The notes beneath the pieces were generated by a model. It did no database searches. It worked only from the letters and a program-made list of their open reading frames with translations, and was not told the DNA's origin. Shown piece after piece: positions 26,038-35,896 of a DNA stretch of 64,000 bases. A program made the translations under genes and the position numbers. Numbering within the stretch: the first letter of the stretch is position 1; every line of letters begins with the position of its first letter. The DNA comes from Pseudomonas peli (GTDB lineage: Bacteria; Pseudomonadota; Gammaproteobacteria; Pseudomonadales; Pseudomonadaceae), in the NCBI RefSeq assembly GCF_900099645.1, contig NZ_FMTL01000001.1, positions 434,001 through 498,000 on the forward strand, written 5' to 3'.

Positions 26038-26820
26038 ATGACCGTCACCATCAAAACGCCCGACGAAATCGAGAAAATGCGCGTAGCCGGTCGCTTGGCT
26101 GCCGAAGTTCTGGAAATGATTGGCGAACACGTCAAGCCCGGCGTCACCACCGAAGAGCTTGATCGCATCTGCCATGACTATATTGTCAACGTGCAACAGG
26201 CCATCCCTGCGCCGCTCAATTACAAAGGTTTCCCTAAGTCGATCTGCACTTCGGTCAACCACGTCGTCTGCCACGGCATCCCAAATGACAAGCCGCTGAA
26301 AGAAGGCGACGTGATCAACATCGACATCACCGTGATCAAAGATGGCTACCACGGCGATACCAGCAAGATGTTTATGGTCGGCAAAGTGCCGGAGTGGGCT
26401 GAACGCCTGGCCAAGATCACTCAGGAATGCATGTACAAAGGGATTGAGCTGGTCAAGCCCGGCACGCGCCTGGGCGATATTGGCGAAGTGATCCAGAAGC
26501 ATGCGGAGAAGAACGGTTTCTCGGTGGTGCGCGAATACTGCGGCCATGGCATTGGCGCAGTGTTCCATGAAGAACCGCAAGTGCTGCACTATGGCCGCGC
26601 CGGCACTGGTATGGAACTGAAGGAAGGCATGACCTTCACCATCGAGCCGATGATCAACCAGGGCCGACCGGAAACCCGCACCCTGGGTGACGGCTGGACC
26701 GCAATCACCAAGGATCGCAAGCTCTCCGCCCAGTGGGAGCACACCATTCTGGTGACCGCTGATGGCTACGAGATCTTCACCCTGCGCAGTGATGACACCA
26801 TCGCCCGTACATCGGCCTGA
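26038..26820 (+). CDS. map: methionine aminopeptidase, type I
   Basis: Removes the initiator Met from nascent proteins. The 260-aa product has the metal-binding pattern of type I MAPs: NIDITVIKDGYHGDTSKMF (two Asp ligands), YCGHGIGAVFHEEP (His), FTIEPMINQG (Glu) and QWEHTILVT (Glu). The GFPKSICTSVNHVVCHGIP substrate loop is also intact. It is divergent from rpsB across 285 nt and followed 42 nt later by glnD. A weak TAAGAT -10-like hexamer lies about 40 nt upstream. Confidence 0.97.
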   Translation: MTVTIKTPDEIEKMRVAGRLAAEVLEMIGEHVKPGVTTEELDRICHDYIVNVQQAIPAPLNYKGFPKSICTSVNHVVCHGIPNDKPLKEGDVINIDITVIKDGYHGDTSKMFMVGKVPEWAERLAKITQECMYKGIELVKPGTRLGDIGEVIQKHAEKNGFSVVREYCGHGIGAVFHEEPQVLHYGRAGTGMELKEGMTFTIEPMINQGRPETRTLGDGWTAITKDRKLSAQWEHTILVTADGYEIFTLRSDDTIARTSA

Positions 26821-26862
26821 GCCGCTCGCTGAGTCTGCTCTATAGATAGAAGGAAGGCCGCA

Positions 26863-29565
26863 ATGCCGCAGGTAGATCCCGAGCTGTTCGACCGCGGCCA
26901 GTTCCAGGCGGAACTGGCCCTAAAGGCCAGTCCTATTGCGGCGTTCAAAAAGGCCATTCGCCACGCCCGCGAAGTGCTCGACGGGCGTTTCACCAGTGGT
27001 CGCGATGTGCGCCGCCTGGTTGAAGACCGCGCCTGGTTTGTCGACCAGATATTGCGCGAAGCCTGGGACCGCCTGTCGTGGAGTGAAGACGCCGATATCG
27101 CCCTGCTCGCAGTCGGCGGCTATGGCCGCGGCGAGCTGCACCCCTTCTCCGATATCGACCTGCTAATCCTGCTCGACAACGCCGACCACGAAACCTTCCG
27201 CGAGCCCATCGAGCGCTTCCTTACCCTGCTCTGGGATATCGGCCTGGAAGTCGGGCAGAGCGTGCGCAGCGTGGATGAATGCGCCGAAGAGGCGCGCGCC
27301 GACCTGACGGTGATTACCAACCTGATGGAAAGCCGCACCATTGCCGGTCCCGAACGCCTGCGTCAGCGTATGCAGGCGGTCACCAGCACCGAGCAGATGT
27401 GGCCAAGCAAGCAGTTCTTCCTAGCCAAGCACAAAGAGCAGCGCGCCCGTCACGGCAAATACAACGACACCGAATACAACCTCGAGCCCAACGTCAAAGG
27501 CTCACCCGGCGGATTACGCGATATCCAGACCATCCTTTGGGTCGCACGCCGGCATTTCGGCACGCTGAACCTGCACGCCATGGTCGGCCAGGGCTTTTTG
27601 CTGGAAAGCGAATACGCCCTGCTCGCCTCCAGTCAGGAATTCCTCTGGAAGGTGCGCTACGCACTGCACATGCTCGCTGGCCGCGCCGAAGACCGTCTGC
27701 TGTTTGACCACCAGAGCAAGGTAGCGGCCCTGCTGGGTTACGAAGACAGCGACAGCAAGCTCGCCATTGAGCGCTTTATGCAGAAGTACTACCGCGTGGT
27801 GATGGCGATCGCCGAATTGAGCGATCTGATCGTCCAGCACTTTGAAGAGCAAATCCTCAACGCCGGCGAAATTGGCCAGGCCACGCCGCTTAACAGTCGT
27901 TTCCTGCTGCGTGATGGCTATATCGAGGTCGCGCACCCCAACGTCTTCAAGCGTACGCCGTTTGCCATCATGGAAATCTTCGTCCTGATGGCGCAGCACC
28001 CCGACATCAAAGGCGTGTGCGCCAATAGCATTCGCCTGCTGCGCGAGCACCGTCACCTGATCGACGATGATTTCCGCCGTGACATCCGCAACACCAGCCT
28101 GTTCGTTGAACTGTTCAAAAGCCCGCAAGGCATTCATCGTAATCTGCGGCGCATGAACCGTTACGGCATCCTCGGCCTGTACCTGCCGGAGTTCGGCCAT
28201 ATTGTCGGGCAGATGCAGCACGACCTGTTCCACATCTATACGGTCGATGCGCACACCCTGAACCTGATCAAGCACCTGCGTAAGTTCAAGTGGACTGAGC
28301 TTGCGGAAAAATTCCCCCTGGCCAGCAAGCTGATCGACAAGCTACCCAAACCCGAGCTGATCTATATGGCCGGGCTGTATCACGACATCGGCAAAGGCCG
28401 AGGCGGCGACCATTCGGAGCTCGGTGCGGTAGACGCGGAAGCCTTCTGTGTACGCCACCAGCTGCCAAACTGGGACTCCAAGCTGATCGTCTGGCTGGTG
28501 CAACACCACCTGGTGATGTCCACCACGGCGCAGCGCAAAGACTTGTCCGACCCACAGGTCATCTTCGACTTCGCCCGCCTGGTCGGCGACCAAACCCGCC
28601 TGGATTACCTCTATGTGCTGACCGTGGCCGACATCAACGCCACCAACCCCAGCCTGTGGAACTCCTGGCGTGCCAGCCTGCTGCGCCAGCTGTATACCGA
28701 GACCAAGCGTGCGCTGCGCCGCGGCCTGGAAAACCCGCTGGACCGCGAAGAGCAGATACGCCTGACGCAGATCGCCGCCCTGGACATCCTGGTGCGCGGC
28801 GGCACCGACCCGGATGATGCCGAGCAACTCTGGTCGCAACTGGGTGACGATTACTTCCTGCGCCACACGGCATCGGACGTGGCCTGGCACAGCGAGGCGA
28901 TCCTGCAACACGGCAACAACAGCGAGCCGTTGGTACTGATCAAGGAGACCACCCAGCGCGAGTTTGAAGGTGGCACGCAGATCTTCATCTACGCCCAGGA
29001 TCAGCACGACTTTTTTGCCGTGACCGTGGCGGCCATGGCCCAGCTCAACCTGAACATCCATGACGCGCGGATTCTCACCTCCACCAGCCAGTTCACCCTC
29101 GACACCTACATCGTGCTCGAAGGCGAAGGCGGCTCGATTGGCGAAAACCCAGTGCGGATCAAAGAGATTCGCCAGGGCTTGGTCGACGCATTGAAGAACC
29201 CAGACGACTACCCGGCCATTATCCAACGCCGGGTACCGCGCCAGCTCAAGCACTTTGCTTTTGCGCCGCAAGTGACCATTCACAACGATGCGCACCGACC
29301 AGTGACCATCCTCGAAGTCACCGCACCGGATCGACCGGGCCTGCTGGCGCGAATCGGGCGGATTTTCCTCGACTTCGACCTGTCGCTGCAGAATGCCAAG
29401 ATCGCCACTCTGGGCGAGCGGGTGGAGGACGTGTTCTTCGTCACCGACGCGCACAACCAGCCGCTGTCCGACCCCGAGCTGTGCATGCGCCTGCAGGAAA
29501 CCATGGTTGCGCAACTGTCCGATGCCCCAGGCACGCAGGCCGAACCAAGCCGAATCGTTATTTAA
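26863..29565 (+). CDS. glnD: [protein-PII] uridylyltransferase / uridylyl-removing enzyme
   Basis: Nitrogen sensor that adds or removes UMP on PII according to glutamine level. The 900-aa product has, in order: a nucleotidyltransferase domain with [16 protein letters not shown] (residues 85-100, metal ligands D97 and D99); an HD hydrolase domain with [14 protein letters not shown] (H507, D508); and two C-terminal ACT domains (about 705-780 and 815-890, the second with [16 protein letters not shown]). A good SD, AAGGAAGG, precedes the ATG. The map-glnD order is conserved. Confidence 0.97.
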   Translation: MPQVDPELFDRGQFQAELALKASPIAAFKKAIRHAREVLDGRFTSGRDVRRLVEDRAWFVDQILREAWDRLSWSEDADIALLAVGGYGRGELHPFSDIDLLILLDNADHETFREPIERFLTLLWDIGLEVGQSVRSVDECAEEARADLTVITNLMESRTIAGPERLRQRMQAVTSTEQMWPSKQFFLAKHKEQRARHGKYNDTEYNLEPNVKGSPGGLRDIQTILWVARRHFGTLNLHAMVGQGFLLESEYALLASSQEFLWKVRYALHMLAGRAEDRLLFDHQSKVAALLGYEDSDSKLAIERFMQKYYRVVMAIAELSDLIVQHFEEQILNAGEIGQATPLNSRFLLRDGYIEVAHPNVFKRTPFAIMEIFVLMAQHPDIKGVCANSIRLLREHRHLIDDDFRRDIRNTSLFVELFKSPQGIHRNLRRMNRYGILGLYLPEFGHIVGQMQHDLFHIYTVDAHTLNLIKHLRKFKWTELAEKFPLASKLIDKLPKPELIYMAGLYHDIGKGRGGDHSELGAVDAEAFCVRHQLPNWDSKLIVWLVQHHLVMSTTAQRKDLSDPQVIFDFARLVGDQTRLDYLYVLTVADINATNPSLWNSWRASLLRQLYTETKRALRRGLENPLDREEQIRLTQIAALDILVRGGTDPDDAEQLWSQLGDDYFLRHTASDVAWHSEAILQHGNNSEPLVLIKETTQREFEGGTQIFIYAQDQHDFFAVTVAAMAQLNLNIHDARILTSTSQFTLDTYIVLEGEGGSIGENPVRIKEIRQGLVDALKNPDDYPAIIQRRVPRQLKHFAFAPQVTIHNDAHRPVTILEVTAPDRPGLLARIGRIFLDFDLSLQNAKIATLGERVEDVFFVTDAHNQPLSDPELCMRLQETMVAQLSDAPGTQAEPSRIVI

Positions 29566-29633
29566 AGCCCCTTATTACCCTTGAGCCGCCCGCCATCTTG
29601 GATGCGGGCGCTGGCAGACCTCAGGAAGCAACA

Positions 29634-30830
29634 ATGAACGACGCGTTAAACCAGCTGCAGCCCTACCCGTTCGAAAAGCTCCGCGCACTGCTGGGCGCCC
29701 TACAGGCTCCCGCCGGCAAGAGCCCGATTGCCCTGTCGATCGGTGAGCCGAAACACCGCTCGCCGGAATTTGTCGCCGAGGCGTTGCGCGCGAACCTCGA
29801 CCAGCTTGCGGTCTACCCGACCACCCTGGGCATCCCGGCGCTGCGTGAAGCCATCGCCAACTGGTGTAACCGCCGCTTTGGCCTTCCGGCCGGCGTGCTC
29901 GATCCGGCGCGCCACGTGCTGCCGGTCAACGGCACACGTGAGGCGCTGTTTGCTTTTACCCAGGCGGTGGTCAAGCGCGATGTCGATGGCCTGGTAGTCA
30001 GCCCCAACCCCTTCTATCAGATCTATGAAGGCGCGGCTTTTCTTGCCGGCGCGCAGCCGCACTATCTACCATGCCTAGAAGAACATGGTTTCAACCCGGA
30101 TTTCGACGCCGTCAGCGACGAGGTCTGGCAGCGTTGCCAGATCCTCTTTCTCTGCTCACCCGGCAACCCGACCGGCGCGCTGATTCCGCTGCCGACACTG
30201 AAGAAGCTGATCGCCCTGGCCGATAAATTCGACTTCGTGATCGCAGCGGATGAGTGCTACAGCGAGTTGTATTTCGATGAAGGCCACCCGCCGGCCGGCC
30301 TGCTGACCGCCTGCGCCGAACTGGGCCGCCATGATTTCAAACGCTGCGTGGTGTTCCACAGCCTCTCCAAGCGCTCCAACCTGCCAGGCCTGCGCTCGGG
30401 CTTCGTCGCCGGTGACGCCGACATTCTGAAATCTTTCCTGCTGTACCGTACCTACCACGGCTGCGCCATGCCGGTGCAAACCCAGCTGGCCAGCGTCGCC
30501 GCCTGGAGCGACGAAGCCCACGTCAAAGCCAACCGCGACCTGTACCGCGAGAAGTTCGACGCGGTGCTGGCGATTCTTGGCGATGTGCTGGATGTGCAAC
30601 GGCCGGATGGCGGTTTCTACCTGTGGGCGAAAACGCCGATAGACGATGAAACATTTACCCGCGAGCTGTTTGCCCGCGAGCATGTCACCGTGGTGCCTGG
30701 TTCGTACCTGTCGCGCGCAGTGGACGGCAACAACCCGGGTGCCGGCCGTGTGCGCATGGCTCTGGTCGCGCCGCTGGCCGAGTGCGTGGCAGCAGCCGAA
30801 CGTATCCGTGATTTTGTGAAGAGCCTCTGA
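29634..30830 (+). CDS. dapC: succinyldiaminopimelate transaminase
   Basis: PLP-dependent class I/II aminotransferase of the succinylase branch of lysine/DAP synthesis. The start at MNDALNQLQPYPFEKL (398 aa) follows AGGAAG; the longer frame overlaps the glnD end and is rejected. The PLP Lys is K246 in FHSLSKRSNLPGLRSG, and CSPGNPTGALIP holds the conserved Asn-Pro. A 7-bp GC hairpin (29587-29593/29604-29610) without a U-run separates it from glnD. The dapD enzyme that makes its pathway precursor is encoded nearby. Confidence 0.92.
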   Translation: MNDALNQLQPYPFEKLRALLGALQAPAGKSPIALSIGEPKHRSPEFVAEALRANLDQLAVYPTTLGIPALREAIANWCNRRFGLPAGVLDPARHVLPVNGTREALFAFTQAVVKRDVDGLVVSPNPFYQIYEGAAFLAGAQPHYLPCLEEHGFNPDFDAVSDEVWQRCQILFLCSPGNPTGALIPLPTLKKLIALADKFDFVIAADECYSELYFDEGHPPAGLLTACAELGRHDFKRCVVFHSLSKRSNLPGLRSGFVAGDADILKSFLLYRTYHGCAMPVQTQLASVAAWSDEAHVKANRDLYREKFDAVLAILGDVLDVQRPDGGFYLWAKTPIDDETFTRELFAREHVTVVPGSYLSRAVDGNNPGAGRVRMALVAPLAECVAAAERIRDFVKSL

Positions 30831-31177
30831 TGAGCAAGACCCTGTTTGGCATAAAAGCCTGCGACACCATGAAAAAAGCCCGCACGTGGCTCGACAAGCA
30901 CGGGGTAAGCTACGCCTTTCATGATTACAAAGCCTGCGGCATAGACCGTGGCAACCTGGAAAAGTGGTGCAATGAGCATGGTTGGGAAACCATCCTGAAC
31001 CGTGCAGGCACCACCTTCCGCAAGCTGGACGAGGCGCAGAAAAGCGGTCTCGATCAGCACAAGGCGATCGAACTGATGCTCGCCCAACCGTCGATGATCA
31101 AACGCCCGGTGCTGGATCTCGGCAACAAGACCCTGGTTGGCTTCAAAGCCGACCGTTATGCCGCCGAACTGGTTTGA
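30830..31177 (+). CDS. ArsC/Spx-family protein (YffB-like)
   Basis: A 115-aa thioredoxin-fold protein of the ArsC/Spx/YffB family. It has a single N-terminal Cys in the KACDTMKKA motif (C11) and the family IKRPVLDLGNKTLVGF segment near the C-terminus, with the conserved Arg-Pro. Real arsenate reductases need further conserved residues, and chromosomal YffB-type proteins are of unclear function, so arsenate reduction is not asserted. It overlaps the dapC stop by 1 nt (TGATG) and lies 39 nt before dapD, the usual Pseudomonas position, which suggests co-transcription with DAP genes. Confidence 0.9.
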   Translation: MSKTLFGIKACDTMKKARTWLDKHGVSYAFHDYKACGIDRGNLEKWCNEHGWETILNRAGTTFRKLDEAQKSGLDQHKAIELMLAQPSMIKRPVLDLGNKTLVGFKADRYAAELV

Positions 31178-31216
31178 ACCAGCCGGCCCACACGAATTTG
31201 CGGTAAGGAAAACAGC

Positions 31217-32251
31217 ATGAGCACAACCCTATTCAGCCTGGCTTTCGGCGTTGGCACCCAGAACCGTCAGGGCACCTGGCTGGAAGTCTTCTACGCCCAG
31301 CCACTGCTCAACCCGAGCAGCGAACTGGTCACCAAAGTGCTGGAAAAAATCGCTTACCAAGGCGGCAACCAGGCTCTCAGCCTGACCAATAGCCAGGCAG
31401 GCGACCTGGCCGAAGCGCTGAAAAACTTCGACAGCCAGCAGTCCGCCCTGCTCACCCGCCTGGCCGAAAGCCAGAAGCCTCTGGTGGTCACTCTGCTCGC
31501 CGAAGACGCCGCACTCACCAGCACGCCTGAGGCCTACCTCAAGCTGCACCTGCTGTCGCACCGCCTGGTTAAGCCGCACGGCCTGAACCTCACCGGAATC
31601 TTCCCGCTGCTGCCAAACGTGGCCTGGACCAGCCAGGGTGCGGTCGACCTCGGTGAACTGGCTGAGCGTCAACTGGAAGCACGCCTGAAGGGCGATCTGC
31701 TGGAAGTCTTCTCGGTGGACAAGTTCCCGAAAATGACCGACTACGTTGTGCCGGCTGGCGTGCGTATCGCTGACAGCGCGCGCATTCGCCTAGGCGCCTA
31801 TGTGGGCGAAGGCACCACCGTGATGCACGAAGGCTTCGTTAACTTCAACGCCGGTACCGCTGGCCCAGGCATGATCGAAGGTCGCGTATCGGCGGGCGTA
31901 TTCGTCGGCAAGGGTTCGGACCTGGGCGGCGGCTGCTCGACCATGGGCACCCTGTCCGGTGGCGGCAATATCGTCATTTCCGTCGGCGAAGGCTGCCTGA
32001 TCGGCGCTAATGCCGGCATCGGCATTCCGTTGGGCGACCGCAACACTGTGGAATCCGGCCTGTACATCACCGCCGGCACCAAGGTGGCACTGCTGGATGC
32101 TGACAACAAGCTGGTCAAGGTGCTCAAGGCCCGTGATCTGGCGGGCCAACCGGACCTGCTGTTCCGCCGCAACTCGCAAACCGGCACCGTGGAGTGCAAA
32201 ACCCACAAGTCGGCTATCGAGCTGAACGAAGCCCTGCACGCGCACAACTAA
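31217..32251 (+). CDS. dapD: 2,3,4,5-tetrahydropyridine-2,6-dicarboxylate N-succinyltransferase
   Basis: Succinylates tetrahydrodipicolinate in lysine/DAP synthesis. The 344-aa product is of the longer Pseudomonas/actinobacterial DapD type rather than the 274-aa E. coli type. It has an N-terminal alpha/beta region and a C-terminal left-handed beta-helix of hexapeptide-like repeats (IRLGAYVGEGTTVMHEGFVN, GGGCSTMGTLSGGGNIVISV). AAGGAAA precedes the ATG. A perfect 9-bp hairpin follows the gene. Confidence 0.95.
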   Translation: MSTTLFSLAFGVGTQNRQGTWLEVFYAQPLLNPSSELVTKVLEKIAYQGGNQALSLTNSQAGDLAEALKNFDSQQSALLTRLAESQKPLVVTLLAEDAALTSTPEAYLKLHLLSHRLVKPHGLNLTGIFPLLPNVAWTSQGAVDLGELAERQLEARLKGDLLEVFSVDKFPKMTDYVVPAGVRIADSARIRLGAYVGEGTTVMHEGFVNFNAGTAGPGMIEGRVSAGVFVGKGSDLGGGCSTMGTLSGGGNIVISVGEGCLIGANAGIGIPLGDRNTVESGLYITAGTKVALLDADNKLVKVLKARDLAGQPDLLFRRNSQTGTVECKTHKSAIELNEALHAHN

Positions 32252-32269
32252 ACGCTACGCAGTTGCCAC

Positions 32270-32299
32270 AGGCCGGGCCCATGCCCGGCCTATCTATTT
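32270..32299 (+). terminator. hairpin after dapD, probable terminator
   Basis: A 9-bp perfect stem AGGCCGGGC/GCCCGGCCT (32270-32278 with 32283-32291) with a CCAT loop is followed by the AT-rich ATCTATTTA rather than a clean T-run. It lies between dapD and csdA and probably ends the dapC-dapD transcript with moderate efficiency. Confidence 0.55.
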
Positions 32300-32334
32300 A
32301 TACTCAACAGACAGTTCTTGCGGTGCCCAAGCCC

Positions 32335-33540
32335 ATGTCACTGATCTCCCCATGGCGTGCTGACTTCCCTGGCATTCTGGCCCTTGCGGCCGAAGGCCAG
32401 ACCTATCTGGACAGCGCTGCCACTGCGCAAAAACCCCAGGCCATGCTCGATGCCCTGCTCGGCTATTACGCCGGTGGAGCAGCCAATGTGCATCGCGCCC
32501 AGCACCTGCCGGGCGAGCGCGCCACCCGCGCCTTCGAAGCCACGCGGGAGAAGGTTGCACGCTGGCTAAATGCTCCCAGCGCGCAGCAGATCATCTTCAC
32601 CCGCAGCGCCACCGAAGCCTTCAATCTGCTGGCCTACGGCCTGGAGCAGCGCCTGCAGCCCGGTGACGAGATCGTCATCAGCGCCCTGGAACATCACGCC
32701 AACCTGCTGCCCTGGCAGCAACTGGCACTGCGCCGCCAGCTCAAGCTGGTGGTGCTGTCGCTGGATCAGCATGGGTTGATCGACCTAGCCCAAGCAGCGC
32801 AGCTGATCGGCCCACGCACGCGCCTGTTGGCGGTCAGCCAGCTGTCCAACGTGCTCGGCTGCTGGCAGCCACTTGAGCCGCTGCTGGCCTTGGCACAGGC
32901 GCAAGGCGCACTGACTGTGGTCGATGGCACACAAGGCGTGGTGCACGGTCGCCAAGACGTGCAAGCCCTGGGCTGCGACTTCTATATCTGCTCTAGCCAC
33001 AAACTCTATGGTCCGGACGGCGTGGGCCTGCTTTATGGCCGCACGCACGCCCTTGAGCAGCTGGCGCACTGGCAGCTTGGTGGCGAGATGCTGTTGCACA
33101 CCGACTACAGCAGCGCCAGCTTTCGCCCAGCACCATTGGGTTTTGAGGCTGGCACACCGCCGATTGCCTCGGTGATCGCCCTCGGCGCCAGCCTGGATTA
33201 TCTGAACAGCCTCAATGCCAGCGCCGTAAGCGCCCACGAAGCAGCCCTGCATAGCCAGCTGATCACTGGGCTGCAGCAGCGCCAGGGCCTGCGCCTGCTC
33301 GGTACACCGACTGTCGCGCTGGTCAGCTTTGTAGTCGATGCCGTGCACCATGCCGACTTGGCTCACCTGTTGACCGAACAAGGCATCGCCGTGCGCGCCG
33401 GCCATCACTGCGCCATGCCGCTGTTACAGGGCCTCGGTCTGAGCGGGGCGATTCGTGTGTCGTTGGGTTTGTATAACGATGGCAGCGATTTACAGCGTTT
33501 TTTCAGCGCGCTGGATCAAGCCTTGGAGCTGTTGCAATGA
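32335..33540 (+). CDS. csdA: cysteine desulfurase, CsdA/SufS type
   Basis: PLP enzyme that takes sulfur from cysteine and hands it to a SufE-type partner. The start at MSLISPWRADFPGI gives 401 aa; the longer frame reaches into dapD. The PLP Lys is K223 in CSSHKLYGPDG. The persulfide Cys is C359 in the group II motif RAGHHCAMP. The next gene is a SufE/CsdE homologue overlapping by 4 nt, so CsdA is the better name than SufS. In E. coli the CsdA-CsdE pair works with CsdL/TcdA, whose homologue lies just beyond. Confidence 0.88.
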   Translation: MSLISPWRADFPGILALAAEGQTYLDSAATAQKPQAMLDALLGYYAGGAANVHRAQHLPGERATRAFEATREKVARWLNAPSAQQIIFTRSATEAFNLLAYGLEQRLQPGDEIVISALEHHANLLPWQQLALRRQLKLVVLSLDQHGLIDLAQAAQLIGPRTRLLAVSQLSNVLGCWQPLEPLLALAQAQGALTVVDGTQGVVHGRQDVQALGCDFYICSSHKLYGPDGVGLLYGRTHALEQLAHWQLGGEMLLHTDYSSASFRPAPLGFEAGTPPIASVIALGASLDYLNSLNASAVSAHEAALHSQLITGLQQRQGLRLLGTPTVALVSFVVDAVHHADLAHLLTEQGIAVRAGHHCAMPLLQGLGLSGAIRVSLGLYNDGSDLQRFFSALDQALELLQ

Positions 33541-33968
33541 GCCTTCCTGCCACTGCGCAGACTGCACTGCAAGCCTTTAGCGCATGCCCCGGCTGGGAAC
33601 AGCGCGCCCGCCTGCTGATGCAATGGGGCGACCAGCTCGTCCCGCTGAGTGATGCCGAACGCATTGAAGCCAACCGGGTGCAGGGCTGTGAAAGTCAGGT
33701 GTGGCTGCTGGCCGAGCGCGACGGCGCGCACTGGCAGTTTCGCACCAGCAGCGATGCACGGCTGTTGCGTGGTTTGCTGGCACTGCTGCTGGCCAGAGTC
33801 AACGGCCTGCCGGCATCCGAACTGGCGCAACTGGATCTGCCGGACTGGTTTGCCCAGCTTGGCCTGGCCCGCCACCTGTCGCCCTCACGCAGCAACGGCC
33901 TCCAGGCTGTGCTGACACGGATGCAGCACTTGCTCGATGCCAACGATCAGGGCGCGGCGCGCCACTGA
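33537..33968 (+). CDS. csdE: sulfur acceptor protein, CsdE/SufE type
   Basis: A 143-aa SufE-fold protein that accepts persulfide from the desulfurase and enhances its activity. The acceptor Cys is C51 in the motif VQGCESQVWL, and the conserved LLRGLLALLLARVNG helix follows. Its ATG overlaps the csdA stop (ATGA), so the pair is translationally coupled. Its 3' end overlaps the convergent solute-binding protein gene by 22 nt. Confidence 0.9.
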   Translation: MSLPATAQTALQAFSACPGWEQRARLLMQWGDQLVPLSDAERIEANRVQGCESQVWLLAERDGAHWQFRTSSDARLLRGLLALLLARVNGLPASELAQLDLPDWFAQLGLARHLSPSRSNGLQAVLTRMQHLLDANDQGAARH

Positions 33969-34753
33969 TCGGCATTGCCGGAATACAGGGCCTGTTGCAA
34001 ACGCTCCAACTCACCGTTCTGCGCCAAACGGCGCAAACCGGCATTGAATACCTTACGCAGCTGATCAGCCTTGGTATCGCCTTTGCGAAACAGCAGGTGC
34101 AGCGGCTCGGTATTCAATACTCGCGAATGATGGGTGATTACCGCACGCGCTTCGGGGGCAAACATCCGCCGCAGCATGGCGTAACCCACCGCCCGATCCT
34201 GCGGATGAAAATCTACGCGGCCTAGTTCTAGCAGACGAAAGCCGGTGTCTTCCTTACCGCTTTGCTGCACCGTTAACGCCCCACTCTGCACCGCCGCATC
34301 AAACTGCGGGCCATAGGAGTAACCATGGGTGGTGGCGATGCTGAACGACTTGAGGTCTTCAATACGCGCCCAGTTCAGCTGCTGGTCGGTGCGCTGGAAC
34401 AGCACAATTTCGCCCTGCACCACCGGATCACTGCATTCACTGATGCGCCGCCGCGGGGCTGAACAGGAATACGGCATCACCGCATCCAGATTGCCCTGTT
34501 CGAGCATCAGCAGGTTGCGGTCCCAGGGGTAGTAGACGAACTCAACCTGATACCCCGCCGCCTTGAAGATATCGCGCACCAACCGTGACAAGGCGCCGCC
34601 ATCTTTGCGCTGCTGATCAACATAGGGCACCCAGTCACCGGTACCAACTCGCACAACCGGGTGGGCATGGACACTCAGGCAAGCAGAGAACGCAGCAAAC
34701 AGCAGCGCATATCGCGGGACATGACGTAATACATGACGCAGCAGGGACAACAC
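33947..34753 (-). CDS. periplasmic solute-binding protein, family 3 (orphan)
   Basis: Predicted periplasmic binding protein of the amino-acid (SBP_bac_3) type, 268 aa from a GTG at 34753 with GAGG upstream; a TTG four codons earlier is possible. A signal peptide ends near SACLSVHA. The mature part starts VVRVGTGDWVPYVDQQ and has KAAGYQVEFVYYPWDRNLLML. The pair of Cys in YSCSAPRRRISECSDP may form a disulfide. No permease or ATPase gene is adjacent, so it is an orphan binding protein and the ligand is unknown. It is convergent with csdE, with a 22-nt overlap of coding ends. Confidence 0.8.
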   Translation of the reverse strand: MLSLLRHVLRHVPRYALLFAAFSACLSVHAHPVVRVGTGDWVPYVDQQRKDGGALSRLVRDIFKAAGYQVEFVYYPWDRNLLMLEQGNLDAVMPYSCSAPRRRISECSDPVVQGEIVLFQRTDQQLNWARIEDLKSFSIATTHGYSYGPQFDAAVQSGALTVQQSGKEDTGFRLLELGRVDFHPQDRAVGYAMLRRMFAPEARAVITHHSRVLNTEPLHLLFRKGDTKADQLRKVFNAGLRRLAQNGELERLQQALYSGNADQWRAAP

Positions 34754-34824
34754 AGCACACCTCAAAAGAGAACTACCAGCACATCCCTGCTGAACATAGA
34801 CCGCAACCGGTCATTCTTTAAATA

Positions 34825-35646
34825 TTAGCCAACATCATCATGTGCGGGCCGCCGCTCTGCCGGCCGCCGAGTACCAGCAACCAATTTATCGACGATGCGC
34901 GCCGCGGCGACCATGCCAAAAGTCGCGGTCACCATCATCACTGCGCCAAAACCGCCGGCGCAGTCGAGCTTGACCCCCTCCCCCACAAAACCCTTGTATT
35001 GACACACCGTACCGTCGGGTTTGGGATAGCGCAGCTGCTCGCTGGAATACACGCAGGGCACGCTGTAATTGCGCCCAGGCGTGCGTGAGAAGCCGTAATC
35101 GCGGCGCAGGGTGGAGCGCACCTTGGACGCAAGCGGATCATTCCAGGTTTTGTTCAGGTCGCCGACCTGGATCTGCGTCGGGTCGATCTGCCCGCCCGCG
35201 CCACCGGTGGTAATCACCTGGATCTTGCGCCGTTTGCACCAGGAAATCAGCGCAGCCTTGGCATTGACACTGTCGATGCAGTCGATCACTGCATCCAGGT
35301 GCTCAGTGATGTACTCGGCCATGGTCTCACGGGTCACGAAATCCGCCACCGCATGTACCACACAGGCCGGATTGATCGCGCGGATACGCGCCGCCATCAC
35401 CTCGACCTTGGGCTGACCAACCGTGCTGTCGAGCGCATGCAGCTGACGGTTGCTGTTGCTGACGCAGACATCATCCAGATCAAACAAGGAAATCTCGCCC
35501 ACTCCGGAGCGCGCCAATGCCTCTGCTGCCCAAGAGCCCACGCCGCCAATCCCGACCACCGCCACATGCGCAGCCGCGAGCCGCTCGGCTCCCTGGCGAC
35601 CATATAGACGGGCGATCCCGGCAAAGCGTTGTTCATCCACAGGCAT
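34825..35646 (-). CDS. tcdA: tRNA threonylcarbamoyladenosine dehydratase
   Basis: E1-like ATP-dependent enzyme (also called CsdL) that cyclises t6A37 to ct6A in tRNAs. The 273-aa product has the nucleotide-binding glycine loop VVGIGGVGSWAAEAL, the FDLDDVCVSNSNRQ segment typical of ThiF/E1 folds, and DAVIDCIDSVNAKAAL. In E. coli the sulfur-transfer pair CsdA-CsdE acts with this enzyme. Here the same trio is nearby but interrupted by a binding-protein gene on the opposite strand to csdAE. Confidence 0.94.
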   Translation of the reverse strand: MPVDEQRFAGIARLYGRQGAERLAAAHVAVVGIGGVGSWAAEALARSGVGEISLFDLDDVCVSNSNRQLHALDSTVGQPKVEVMAARIRAINPACVVHAVADFVTRETMAEYITEHLDAVIDCIDSVNAKAALISWCKRRKIQVITTGGAGGQIDPTQIQVGDLNKTWNDPLASKVRSTLRRDYGFSRTPGRNYSVPCVYSSEQLRYPKPDGTVCQYKGFVGEGVKLDCAGGFGAVMMVTATFGMVAAARIVDKLVAGTRRPAERRPAHDDVG

Positions 35647-35896
35647 TCTTCACTCTCACAAGCCACAAGCGGCGCGCATTATAGGTAGCTGACGAGCCGC
35701 ACCCAAGCCCTGTCTTGGTCTAGCCCTGTCTATCCGATGAACAGCCATAGCACATTGCCACTATCGGAACCTTCACGACCGACAATCGTCCCATCAATAT
35801 GCCCGTCTGCCGGCTATACAGCCCAATGTCAGCGGCGTAGCATGCGGCACCCGACGCTCGTCGCTTTTTATTGCCCCTTCGCTGGACCTGCACACT

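Noticed and set aside
32289..32299. CCTATCTATTT shared with the MITE-like element (39800-39810)
   Set aside because: Only 11 nt match and no inverted-repeat ends are present at the dapD-csdA site, so chance is sufficient.
35706..35731. Direct repeat AGCCCTGTCT (two copies, 16 bp apart) in the tcdA-ndvB spacer
   Set aside because: Only two short copies without further symmetry or promoter context; too little to call a binding site or CRISPR-like array.
35858..35875. CGAC/GTCG hairpin followed by CTTTTTATT upstream of ndvB
   Set aside because: The stem is only 4 bp and no gene ends upstream on that strand, so a terminator is unlikely.
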